Origin: an uncultured Prevotellaceae bacterium
Lineage (GTDB): Bacteria; Bacteroidota; Bacteroidia; Bacteroidales; Bacteroidaceae
Assembly: GCA_905202115.1 (NCBI GenBank)
Contig: CAJKQZ010000077.1
Span: 1-10,351 of the forward strand
Direction: 5' to 3'
Length of the DNA: 10,351 bases
Below, piece after piece: positions 1 to 5,770 of the stretch. The notes under the pieces are model-generated. The model was not told where the DNA came from, did not search any database, and was given only the letters and a program-made list of their open reading frames with translations. Both the position numbers and the translations under genes were made by a program. How positions within the stretch are numbered: position 1 is the stretch's first letter; each line of letters starts with the position of its first letter.

Positions 1-53
1 TATACACCTGCTGATTTTCAAGTGCTTGGCCGCTGACCGTTTTTGTCTGCAAA
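1..53 (-). repeat. Dispersed repeat core, copy 1 (inverted, cut by window edge)
   Basis: Read on the minus strand, this stretch matches the repeat core at 5322-5374 at 51 of 53 positions, by direct comparison. It begins TTTGCAGACAAAAACGGTCA and ends in GTGTATA at the window edge, so the distal part of the unit, with the TGTCTGAGATA block seen in the other copies, must lie upstream. The long palindrome at 66-114 sits 12 nt away, the same arrangement as in copy 2. No gene was found in it; the short reading frames that cross it simply translate the repeat. Confidence 0.85.
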
Positions 54-65
54 CTACTCCAGATT

Positions 66-114
66 TTATCGTCCTTAACAACTTTAGAGACTTTAAAGTC
101 GTTAAGGACGGTAA
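66..114. repeat. Long imperfect palindrome next to repeat copy 1
   Basis: Arms 66-89 and 91-114 are complementary around a one-base centre at 90. The exceptions are A80/C100 (mismatch) and G87/T93 and T69/G111 (G-T). The inner part is built on repeats of ACTTTAAAG, and the outer part reads GTCCTTAAC and GTTAAGGAC. It is the counterpart of the palindrome at 5262-5308 and keeps the same distance to the repeat core. It could form a cruciform, or a hairpin in either transcript. Lying beyond the arg terminator, it is probably not needed to end that operon. Confidence 0.85.
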
Positions 115-139
115 CGAGGCTGCCGAATGGCAAAGTTGC

Positions 140-175
140 AAAAATCGGGCGCGAACCTTTCCGGCCCGCGCCCGA
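140..175 (-). terminator. Rho-independent terminator of the arg operon
   Basis: On the minus strand a 9-bp GC-rich stem (TCGGGCGCG pairing with CGCGCCCGA; arms 167-175 and 145-153) encloses a 13-nt loop and is followed directly by five T residues (140-144). The loop can add a short GG/CC pairing. It lies 33 nt beyond the argD stop codon, the right place to end the minus-strand transcript. Plus-strand use is unlikely because no T run follows on that side. Confidence 0.85.
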
Positions 176-208
176 CACTGCGTAATCTTTCTGTGTAGTG
201 TATTCTGT

Positions 209-1336
209 TTATTGCTTTAATGCTTTTTCTAAACGGTCGACAAAGCTGTCGGCCTCGGCTTTAGTGAGGCACAACGGCGGAAGCAACCGTAGGATGTTCG
301 CGCCGGAGGCTCCGGTGAACACGTACTCCTCGGTGATGAGCCTTTTGCGCAGCTCCTTTATAGGCTCGTTGAATTCTAATCCTATCATCAGTCCGCGTCC
401 GCGCACGTCGGCTATCTGCGGTACGCGTTTCAGTTTTTCCATGATGTATTCGCCTGTTTCGGCAGCGTTGTTCATTAGATTTTCCTGCTCGAAGACGTCG
501 AGAACGGCGAGTGCCGCCGCGCAGGCAAGGTGGTTGCCGCCGAATGTGGTGCCGAGCTGTCCGTAAACGGGCTCAAAGTCGGGCGAAATTAGCATTGCGC
601 CCATAGGAAAGCCGTTGGCAATGCCTTTTGCTACGGTTATAAGGTCGGGTTTTACGCCGAGGTGCTGGTGGGCGAAGAACTTGCCCGAGCGTCCGTAGCC
701 GCATTGTATTTCGTCGCAGATAAGTATTGTTCCCGTTTCGTCGCAGGCTTTGCGCAGGCCTTGCATGAACTCCTGCGTGGCGAGGTGTATTCCGCCTACG
801 CCCTGTATGCACTCTACGATTACGGCGCATACATCGCCTTTCTTTATTTCGCGCTCGAAAGCGGCAAGGTCGTTTATGGGCAGGAACGTGGTGTGCCCGT
901 TCATGTTTATCGGCGCGTTTATCTTGGGGTTGTCGGTGGCCTCGACAGCGAGCGAGGTGCGCCCGTGAAAGGCGTGCGACGCTGCGAGCACGCGTGTGCG
1001 GCCGTTTTTGAACGAGGCGAGCTTGAGCGCGTTCTCGTTGGCTTCGGCTCCGGAGTTGATGAGGAACAGACTGTAGTCTTCGTATCCCGAGACTTTGCCG
1101 ATGCGTCCTGCGAGTTCGGTCTGGAGTTTGTTCACAACCGAGTTGGAGTAAAATCCGAGGCGGTTCATCTGCCGCGAAAGGCAGTCGGTGTAGTGCGGGT
1201 GGCAATGGCCTATGCTTATCACGGCGTGGCCTCCGTAAAGGTCGAGGTATTCCTGTCCTTTGTCGTCCCATACTTTACAGCCGCGCCCGCGCACGATGTT
1301 TATGTCGTAAAGTGGATAAACGTCGAATGTTTTCAT
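209..1336 (-). CDS. argD: Acetylornithine (or succinylornithine) aminotransferase
   Basis: A class-III, PLP-dependent aminotransferase of 375 residues, a normal length for ArgD. It interconverts N-acylglutamate-5-semialdehyde and N-acylornithine using glutamate as amino donor, in the cytoplasm. Visible motifs are SGAEA at 95-99, the HGRT segment at 124-127, DEIQCGYGRSG from Asp208 (the Asp that contacts the pyridine nitrogen), Lys237 in TVAKGIANG as the PLP-binding lysine, TTFGGN at 263-268 and RGRGLM at 312-317. The start at 1336 leaves 27 nt after argC and is preceded by a purine-rich AAAAAGAAG; it is the last gene before the terminator. Bacteroides fragilis is known to use N-succinylornithine in this pathway, so the acyl group here may be succinyl; the sequence alone does not decide this. 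A related ornithine or GABA aminotransferase is unlikely next to argC. Confidence 0.95.
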   Translation of the reverse strand: MKTFDVYPLYDINIVRGRGCKVWDDKGQEYLDLYGGHAVISIGHCHPHYTDCLSRQMNRLGFYSNSVVNKLQTELAGRIGKVSGYEDYSLFLINSGAEANENALKLASFKNGRTRVLAASHAFHGRTSLAVEATDNPKINAPINMNGHTTFLPINDLAAFEREIKKGDVCAVIVECIQGVGGIHLATQEFMQGLRKACDETGTILICDEIQCGYGRSGKFFAHQHLGVKPDLITVAKGIANGFPMGAMLISPDFEPVYGQLGTTFGGNHLACAAALAVLDVFEQENLMNNAAETGEYIMEKLKRVPQIADVRGRGLMIGLEFNEPIKELRKRLITEEYVFTGASGANILRLLPPLCLTKAEADSFVDRLEKALKQ

Positions 1337-1363
1337 CTTCTTTTTATTTGTGTTGCTGCGTTT

Positions 1364-2329
1364 TCAAAATGCCACCGGCTTGAGTTTGAGGCCCGTGGTC
1401 TCGGGAATGCCGAACATGATGTTCATGTTCTCCACGGCCTGTCCGGCAGCGCCCTTGAGCAGGTTGTCGATAACCGACGTTACGAGCAGGCGGCCGCCGT
1501 ATTTCTGTGCGTGCACGAGAGCCTTGTTCGTGTTGACTACCTGTTTCAGGTCTATGTCGCGTGTTATGTAGTGCGTGAACGGTTCGTCGGCGTACATGTC
1601 GTAGCACCTGTCGATTTCCTCCTGGCTGAGGTCGGAATGCAGGTAGACTGTCGTGAAAATGCCGCGCGGAAAATCGCCGCGGTAGGGGATGAAGTCGAGC
1701 GCGCCGCCGAAGTCGGGCTGCAATTCGAGTATGCTTTGGCGTATCTCGTGCAGATGTTGGTGTGTGAACACCTTGTATATGCTCATGTTGCCCGTGCGCC
1801 AGCTGAAGTGCGTGGTGGCCGACGGTTTTACGCCGGCGCCTGTGCTTCCGGTAACGGCGTTTATCACCACGTCGCCTTTGAGCGCTCCGGCGCGTGCGAG
1901 CGGCAGAAGTGCGAGCTGTATGCAGGTGGCGAAACAGCCTGGATTGGCTACGTGCATGGCAGAGCGTATTTCTTTACGGTGCAGTTCGGGCAGCCCGTAT
2001 ACGTAGTCGTTGCCCGGAGCAGCCAGACGGAAGTCCTGCGCGAGGTCGATTATTTTTACTCTCTCGGGTATGCTGTGCTCGCTGAGGAACTGAGTGCTTT
2101 TTCCGTGCCCGAAGCAGAAAAACACAACGTCGCAACTGTCAAACGGAAGCTCGTCGGTGAAACGCATGTCGGTTTCGCCGAGCAGTCCCTCGTGAACGTC
2201 GCTCAGCAGGTTGCCGGCATTGCTCGTGCTGTTTATGAAAGCTATTTCGGTTTCGGGGTGGTTGAGCAAAATGCGGCACAACTCGCCGGCGGTGTAGCCT
2301 GCGCCGCCTATTATTCCAACTCTTATCAT
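1364..2329 (-). CDS. argC: N-acetyl-gamma-glutamyl-phosphate reductase
   Basis: Encodes 321 residues, the usual length of the short-form ArgC. The enzyme reduces N-acyl-glutamyl phosphate with NADPH to the semialdehyde that ArgD then aminates. The N-terminal Rossmann motif reads GGAGYTAGEL (8-17). The catalytic cysteine is Cys132 in NPGCFAT (129-135), followed by GSTGAG (161-166). The C-terminal NADP-binding segment DNLLKGAAGQA starts at residue 288. All key residues are present. It starts 3 nt after the pspC stop, so the two are probably translationally coupled, and argD follows after 27 nt. In an organism using succinylated intermediates the substrate would be the N-succinyl analogue. Confidence 0.96.
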   Translation of the reverse strand: MIRVGIIGGAGYTAGELCRILLNHPETEIAFINSTSNAGNLLSDVHEGLLGETDMRFTDELPFDSCDVVFFCFGHGKSTQFLSEHSIPERVKIIDLAQDFRLAAPGNDYVYGLPELHRKEIRSAMHVANPGCFATCIQLALLPLARAGALKGDVVINAVTGSTGAGVKPSATTHFSWRTGNMSIYKVFTHQHLHEIRQSILELQPDFGGALDFIPYRGDFPRGIFTTVYLHSDLSQEEIDRCYDMYADEPFTHYITRDIDLKQVVNTNKALVHAQKYGGRLLVTSVIDNLLKGAAGQAVENMNIMFGIPETTGLKLKPVAF

Positions 2330-2332
2330 ATT

Positions 2333-2524
2333 TTATTCCTTTGGAATGATTATCCAGCAGAGTATGTAGATTATTATTCCCGGAAATGCCACTGAAAGAA
2401 GCGTTACTACTGCGTAAGCAAGGCGGACAATCGTCGGGTCGAGGCCGAAAAATTCGGCCATGCCTCCGCAGACGCCTGCAATCATTCCGTTGCGCGAGCG
2501 GAAGAGCTTTTTGTTTTCGATCAT
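2333..2524 (-). CDS. Small PspC-domain membrane protein
   Basis: A 63-residue protein that is essentially one PspC domain. The motif AGVCGGMAEFFGLDPTIVRL covers residues 15-34, and a hydrophobic stretch of about residues 36-60 (LAYAVVTLLSV to CWIIIP) should form one or two tightly packed membrane segments. In the phage-shock response, PspC is an inner-membrane partner of PspB that senses envelope stress. Short stand-alone PspC proteins are widespread and mostly uncharacterised. No pspA or pspB is present here. It lies between argG (34 nt upstream) and argC (3 nt downstream), an unexpected position with no evident metabolic link. The family assignment is secure; a role in arginine synthesis is not implied by the sequence. 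Confidence 0.85.
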   Translation of the reverse strand: MIENKKLFRSRNGMIAGVCGGMAEFFGLDPTIVRLAYAVVTLLSVAFPGIIIYILCWIIIPKE

Positions 2525-2558
2525 ACTCTATGTGTTTTTTTTAATTTACGTTCTGGGG

Positions 2559-3761
2559 TCAACGCTTCTCGTCTTTATGCTTCGAATAATAGATACGGAG
2601 CGGCGTGGAAGTGACCTTGATGAAGCCTTTCGCCTCTTCCGACGTCCAGCCGCGCTGTGTCTCGCCATATTCTCCGAACGGATTTTTCACAAGGTCGTCT
2701 TTTGAATCGACGCCTACCGTCTCGAACGAATAAGGACGAAGCATGAGCGTTACGACACCGTTCACATTTCTTTGCGAGCTCGAGAGCATGGCCTCTATGT
2801 CGGTCATGACGGGTTCGAGGTACTGACTTTCGTGGAGGAACATGCCGTACCAGTTCGAAACCTGGTCTTTCCAGTATTGTTGCCATTTGGAAAGCGTGTA
2901 TTTTTCGAGGAAACGGTGAGCGCCTATTATGAGCATCGGAGCGGCTGCTTCGAAACCTACGCGTCCTTTCAGCCCGACGATTGTGTCGCCTACGTGACAG
3001 TCGCGGCCTATTGCGTAGGAGGCTCCTATTTCTTCGATTTTCTGTATCGCTTTTATCTTGTCGTCGTATATAATTCCGTCAACCGAAACGATTTCGCCGT
3101 TTTCGAATCCTATTTTCAGCTCGCGCGGTTCGCTTTCTGTGGCATGTTTCAGAAAAGCGCTCTCGGGGAGCCCGCTGTTACTGTCGAGAATTTCTCCGCC
3201 GCAGATAGAAGTGCCCCAGATTCCCACGTTGTACGAGTATTTCAGCTTGGCAAAGTCTGCGCTGAAGCCGTTCGCGTTGAGGTAATCGATTTCTTCTTTC
3301 CGTGTCAGCGTTTTGTCGCGCGTGAGTGTGATTATTTCTATTCCTGGTGCCATTACGAGGAATGTCATGTCGAAGCGGATTTGGTCGTTTCCCGCTCCGG
3401 TCGATCCGTGGGCTATTGCGTCGGCGCCTATCTCGTTTGCGTAGCGTGCTATTGCGAGTGCCTGGAAAATGCGCTCCGACGAAACCGATATGGGGTAGCA
3501 GTTGTTTCGCAGCACATTGCCGTAAATCATGTAGCGCAGGCTTTTCTCATAGTATTCCTGCGTAACGTCGAGCGTCACATATTCTTTTGCACCCAGCTTG
3601 TAGGCGTTTTCTTCGTTTTTCTGCAACTGTTCCGCGCTGAATCCGCCTGTGTTCGCGCACGCGGCGTACACTTCGTATCCCTTTTCCTTTGCGAGATACA
3701 TTACGGTGTATGAAGTGTCGAGCCCACCGCTGAAAGCTACTACGACTTTCTTTTTTGTCAT
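2559..3761 (-). CDS. argG: Argininosuccinate synthase
   Basis: A cytoplasmic enzyme of 400 residues, matching the family length, that condenses citrulline and aspartate with ATP to argininosuccinate. The N-terminal P-loop-like ATP-pyrophosphatase motif AFSGGLDTS lies at 9-17, and the second family signature HGSTGAGNDQIRF at 118-130. Start and stop (ATG at 3761, TGA at 2559) fit the operon spacing: 49 nt after the GNAT gene, with a double hairpin in the gap, and 34 nt before pspC. The next pathway enzyme, ArgH, and the transcarbamylase are not in this window, so citrulline must come from genes elsewhere. Confidence 0.97.
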   Translation of the reverse strand: MTKKKVVVAFSGGLDTSYTVMYLAKEKGYEVYAACANTGGFSAEQLQKNEENAYKLGAKEYVTLDVTQEYYEKSLRYMIYGNVLRNNCYPISVSSERIFQALAIARYANEIGADAIAHGSTGAGNDQIRFDMTFLVMAPGIEIITLTRDKTLTRKEEIDYLNANGFSADFAKLKYSYNVGIWGTSICGGEILDSNSGLPESAFLKHATESEPRELKIGFENGEIVSVDGIIYDDKIKAIQKIEEIGASYAIGRDCHVGDTIVGLKGRVGFEAAAPMLIIGAHRFLEKYTLSKWQQYWKDQVSNWYGMFLHESQYLEPVMTDIEAMLSSSQRNVNGVVTLMLRPYSFETVGVDSKDDLVKNPFGEYGETQRGWTSEEAKGFIKVTSTPLRIYYSKHKDEKR

Positions 3762-3790
3762 GTTGATATTCGTTTTGTTCGTGATAAATT

Positions 3791-3817
3791 CCCGCTTTTG
3801 CGGGCGGTTCTCACCGC
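3791..3817 (-). other. Tandem hairpins between the GNAT gene and argG
   Basis: On the minus-strand transcript two small stem-loops abut. The first is GCGGT-GAGA-ACCGC (3817-3804), with a GNRA-type tetraloop, which spans the stop codon of the GNAT gene. The second is CCCGC-AAAA-GCGGG (3804-3791). They share one base, so both cannot form fully at once. No T run follows (AATTTA), so this is not an ordinary terminator. Such intercistronic structures can adjust mRNA stability or partial read-through; that role is inferred. Confidence 0.45.
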
Positions 3818-4449
3818 AGTCCTTTTGCTGCGGCTTCTTTTGCCATTTTTACAACGTCGTCGGGCAGTTGTACTGGCAGAGGATCGCCTTCGTGCTCGGC
3901 CGGATCGTAGAGCATTCCCGTGCATACGCAGTATTTCCGCTTTGTCCGCGCGAGTATGTCGCAGTTTATGCAGCACGGGCTTTCGGGTGTGCCGCAGCCT
4001 TTCCAATAGTCGTCGTCCTGCGTGAGTTCCGAGAACGGCACCGGCACGTATCCTAAGCGCGTGTTTATTTTCATTACGGCTCCCTGGCTTGTAAGTCCGA
4101 ATATTTTCGCTTTGGGCCAGCGCAGCCTGCTCAGTGTGAAGGCCGTTTCCTTGATTCGCGTGGCGAGGTGGTGTTTGCGGAATTTCTCCACTACGATAAG
4201 TCCGGAGTTGGCTACGTAGTGTTTGTCTTCCCAGCTTTCGATGTAACAGAAGCCTGCGAATTCTTCGCCGGCGAGTGCGATGATAGCCTTGCGCTCCCGC
4301 ATTTTTTTCGCCACGTATTCGTGTGTTCGCGAGGCTATGCCCGATCCGCGCACTTTTGCTGCGTCGGTTATCGTTTTGAGTATGGTGTCGACGTAGCGCT
4401 CGTGCGAAGCATCGGCTACTATTACGTCTATTCCGTCGTCGTAATTCAT
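3811..4449 (-). CDS. GNAT-family N-acyltransferase with Cys-rich C-terminus
   Basis: A 212-residue protein whose first ~140 residues fit the GNAT fold. A beta-strand/acyl-CoA-binding segment, NSGLIVVEKFRKHHLATRIKE, covers 81-101, where the usual R/QxxGxG/A pyrophosphate loop appears as RKHHLA, with His in place of the central Gly. TRLGYVPVPF (130-139) is the typical late GNAT strand. The C-terminal ~65 residues are unusual: cysteines at 152, 159, 160, 163, 174 and 176 could bind a metal such as zinc. It lies between argR and argG, 57 and 49 nt from them, which suggests a role in arginine synthesis. The most natural is acyl transfer from acetyl- or succinyl-CoA to glutamate, the first step, for which no other enzyme is seen here. 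That function is inferred from position only; family membership is firm. Confidence 0.8.
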   Translation of the reverse strand: MNYDDGIDVIVADASHERYVDTILKTITDAAKVRGSGIASRTHEYVAKKMRERKAIIALAGEEFAGFCYIESWEDKHYVANSGLIVVEKFRKHHLATRIKETAFTLSRLRWPKAKIFGLTSQGAVMKINTRLGYVPVPFSELTQDDDYWKGCGTPESPCCINCDILARTKRKYCVCTGMLYDPAEHEGDPLPVQLPDDVVKMAKEAAAKGLR

Positions 4450-4506
4450 TATCTTAATGAGCGATTTGTTTTGTTCGTATTTTTCTGTGCGTTTTGTGTA
4501 CGCGTG

Positions 4507-4998
4507 TTATTGTTCCATTTGGTTTTCGAGCTCGGGAATGAGCGTTGCGAGCTCTTTTATAACGTTTGCACGGTCGGCGCCTTTCTTTGTTATGACGAGA
4601 ATCGTGTCGTCGCCCGATATCGTTCCTGCTATGTCGTCGAAATGGTATGAGTCAATGCCCACGGCGAGCGGCATTGCGAAGCCGGGCATTGTGTGCAGCA
4701 GCAACAGCTCTCCGCCTATGTCGAGGTGCAGGAAACTCGAGGCTCCCGATAGGGATGTATAGTTTGTCCGTCTTACGCGGTGCACGTATTTGGGGTTGTC
4801 GGGCAGCACGTATTTGTAACACCCCATAGTGTCGGTGGTCTTTGCGGCGCGCAGTTGCCTGAGGTCGCGCGAGAGTGTGGCCTGCGCGTAGTCGAAGCCT
4901 GCTTTCTGCATTTCGTCGAGCAATTCTTCCTGGCTGTGGATTTCCTTTGTCAGCAGGATATTGCGTATGAAGTCGAGGCGCATACTTTTCTTTGACAT
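4507..4998 (-). CDS. argR: Arginine repressor ArgR
   Basis: A 163-residue ArgR/AhrC-type regulator of normal length. The N-terminal winged helix-turn-helix carries QATLSRDLRQL (39-49), the DNA-recognition helix with the family's SRDL core. The C-terminal oligomerisation and arginine-binding domain carries GTISGDDT (125-132), whose Asp130/Asp131 correspond to the acidic pair that binds L-arginine. ArgR hexamers use arginine as co-repressor on arginine synthesis genes. The start at 4998 is preferred because it gives a short leader from the promoter at 5028-5058; an in-frame ATG at residue 6 is an alternative. As the first gene of the operon it would be autoregulated, and the GNAT gene follows after 57 nt. 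Confidence 0.95.
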   Translation of the reverse strand: MSKKSMRLDFIRNILLTKEIHSQEELLDEMQKAGFDYAQATLSRDLRQLRAAKTTDTMGCYKYVLPDNPKYVHRVRRTNYTSLSGASSFLHLDIGGELLLLHTMPGFAMPLAVGIDSYHFDDIAGTISGDDTILVITKKGADRANVIKELATLIPELENQMEQ

Positions 4999-5027
4999 CG
5001 TTCGGGCTTTTACGTTTTAATTGGCTG

Positions 5028-5058
5028 CAAAAATACGAATGTTTTTTCATTATTCAAA
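5028..5058 (-). promoter_or_regulatory. Promoter of the argR-argD operon
   Basis: On the minus strand TTTG (5058-5055), a 19-nt spacer and TATTTTTG (5035-5028) match the Bacteroidota consensus TTTG-N19-21-TAnnTTTG at every fixed base. Transcription would start near 5022, about 25 nt before the argR ATG. The spacer contains GAAT-N11-ATTC, and the plus strand reads ATTATTCAAA across the -33 box, resembling half of a classical ARG box (TNTGAATWWWWATTCANW). An ArgR operator here is plausible but only half-matched. Confidence 0.75.
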
Positions 5059-5261
5059 ATTTATGCAATAAAATATGGACTTGTGTGTTTGTTGTCTCGT
5101 GTTTTCTGTAAGTGCTTGTGTCTCTTTTTGCAAAAGAGGAATTTTTATGCTTTGCGTACCTGTTTCAGATGGTTTGGGGCAGTATATTAAATGTGATATT
5201 TATTCGTTTTTGCGTGGAAAAATGAATAAATTTTCTTTTTCTTCTTTTGTTATGCGTCCAA
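5059..5261. other. AT-rich non-coding spacer upstream of the arg promoter
   Basis: No convincing gene was found. The only local structure noticed is a 7-bp AT-rich hairpin, CTCTTTT-TGC-AAAAGAG (5122-5138), followed after GGAA by a short T run on the plus strand. It is too weak to call a terminator, and no plus-strand gene precedes it. A plus-strand reading frame through here (5075-5395) runs into the repeat and has Cys-rich, low-complexity content typical of non-coding DNA. Confidence 0.5.
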
Positions 5262-5308
5262 TAATGTCATTAACGACTTTAAAGACTTTAAAGTCGTTAA
5301 TGACATTA
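5262..5308. repeat. Perfect 23-bp-arm palindrome of repeat copy 2
   Basis: Arms 5262-5284 and 5286-5308 are perfectly complementary around a single central A at 5285. The inner part is two overlapping ACTTTAAAG units and the outer part reads GTCATTAAC and GTTAATGAC. It corresponds to the palindrome at 66-114, with paired substitutions in the arms. The repeat core starts 12 nt further on. A cruciform or a long AU-rich hairpin is possible; no T run marks it as a normal terminator. Confidence 0.9.
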
Positions 5309-5320
5309 AAGCCGATTGTG

Positions 5321-5399
5321 TTTTGCAGACAAAAACGGTCAGCGGCCAAGCACTTGAAAATCAGCGTGTGTATATGTAGCAAAAAATATGTCTGAGATA
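5321..5399 (+). repeat. Dispersed repeat core, copy 2 (complete)
   Basis: A 79-bp non-coding unit, identical at 71 of 79 positions to 10264-10342 and, over the part available, at 51 of 53 to the inverted copy at 1-53. Constant blocks are TTTGCAGACAAAAACGGTCA, then TTGAAAATCAGC, GTGTATATGTAG and AAAAAATATGTCTGAGATA; the differences cluster in between. CAGACA near the start and TGTCTG near the end form a 6-bp inverted pair. Its end overlaps the palindrome at 5383-5424. No protein-coding capacity is credible, and no transposase is linked to it. Confidence 0.9.
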
Positions 5400-5424
5400 T
5401 TTTAAAATATCTCAGACATATTTT
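5383..5424. repeat. Perfect 42-bp palindrome ending repeat copy 2
   Basis: Positions 5383-5403 and 5404-5424 are exact reverse complements with no spacer, reading AAAATATGTCTGAGATATTTT and its complement. The left arm is the last block of the repeat core and is also present in copy 3, where the bases after GAGATA differ (ATTCAAAAT). So the arm is constant and the centre varies. Both ends finish in T or A runs, so a bidirectional terminator between the divergent argR and FAD-dehydrogenase units is possible but inferred. Confidence 0.9.
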
Positions 5425-5711
5425 CGATTATCTCCCTTGTATTTTCAATTTGCTGCGGGAAGTTTTTTACCACACGAAAAAAATATTTTTTTTCGTGCGA
5501 GGTTGTTTTTTATAAAAGCTTTGCCGTTCTGTTTTTTTGCGGGCGCGCTTTGGTCTTTTCCGGATTTACCAAGAATATTTCGGGCATAAGTCTTTTCTTC
5601 TTTAAGGTGGGCCGTGTATCTCGCTTTTGACGCGCCACAACGGGGAATGCCTTGCGTGGCTTGCGGCATGTCGTCCTTGCCAACTTCCGGCAGGCACTTT
5701 CTGTACAGCGG
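5425..5711. other. Non-coding region upstream of the FAD-dehydrogenase gene
   Basis: No supported gene was seen on either strand. The clearest structure is an AT hairpin, CACG-A7-TA-T8-CGTG (5473-5497), with one extra T in the right arm. CTTGCC and GGCAGG near 5680-5700 can pair across a 7-nt loop. A minus-strand frame of 74 codons (5445-5669) is Lys-rich mainly because it reads the A/T tracts and has no recognisable domain. The segment could contain an unrecognised RNA, but nothing shows that. Confidence 0.45.
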
Positions 5712-5744
5712 TTCGGTCTGTTAATCTAAAAAGACGTATTTTTG
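5712..5744 (+). promoter_or_regulatory. Promoter of the FAD-dependent dehydrogenase gene
   Basis: TTCG (5712-5715, one mismatch to TTTG), a 21-nt spacer and TATTTTTG (5737-5744, exact TAnnTTTG) form a Bacteroidota-type promoter. Transcription would begin near 5751, about 20 nt before the ATG at 5771. This supports that start and argues against the longer frame opening at 5627, whose first 48 codons would lie across the promoter. Confidence 0.65.
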
Positions 5745-5770
5745 ACTTCGCAAACCAATACATATATATA

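Noticed and set aside
26..220. 64-codon plus-strand frame over repeat copy 1 and the arg terminator
   Set aside because: It translates the repeat core and palindrome; a similar pseudo-peptide (FCLQ, DFKV motifs) arises at 5200-5382 only because the DNA repeat is shared.
662..2395. 577-codon plus-strand open frame antisense to argD, argC and pspC
   Set aside because: It is opposite two clearly functional genes, has no recognisable domain, and its length follows from the third-position base bias of the genes on the other strand.
2772..3713. 313-codon plus-strand frame antisense to argG
   Set aside because: Shadow of argG; Cys- and Tyr-rich low-quality composition and no family resemblance.
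5075..5395. 106-codon plus-strand frame ending in repeat copy 2
   Set aside because: Its second half is the palindrome and repeat core; the first half is AT-rich and Cys-rich with no promoter or family signal.
5445..5669. 74-codon Lys-rich minus-strand frame
   Set aside because: Lys codons come from A/T tracts and an AT hairpin; no domain and no promoter found.
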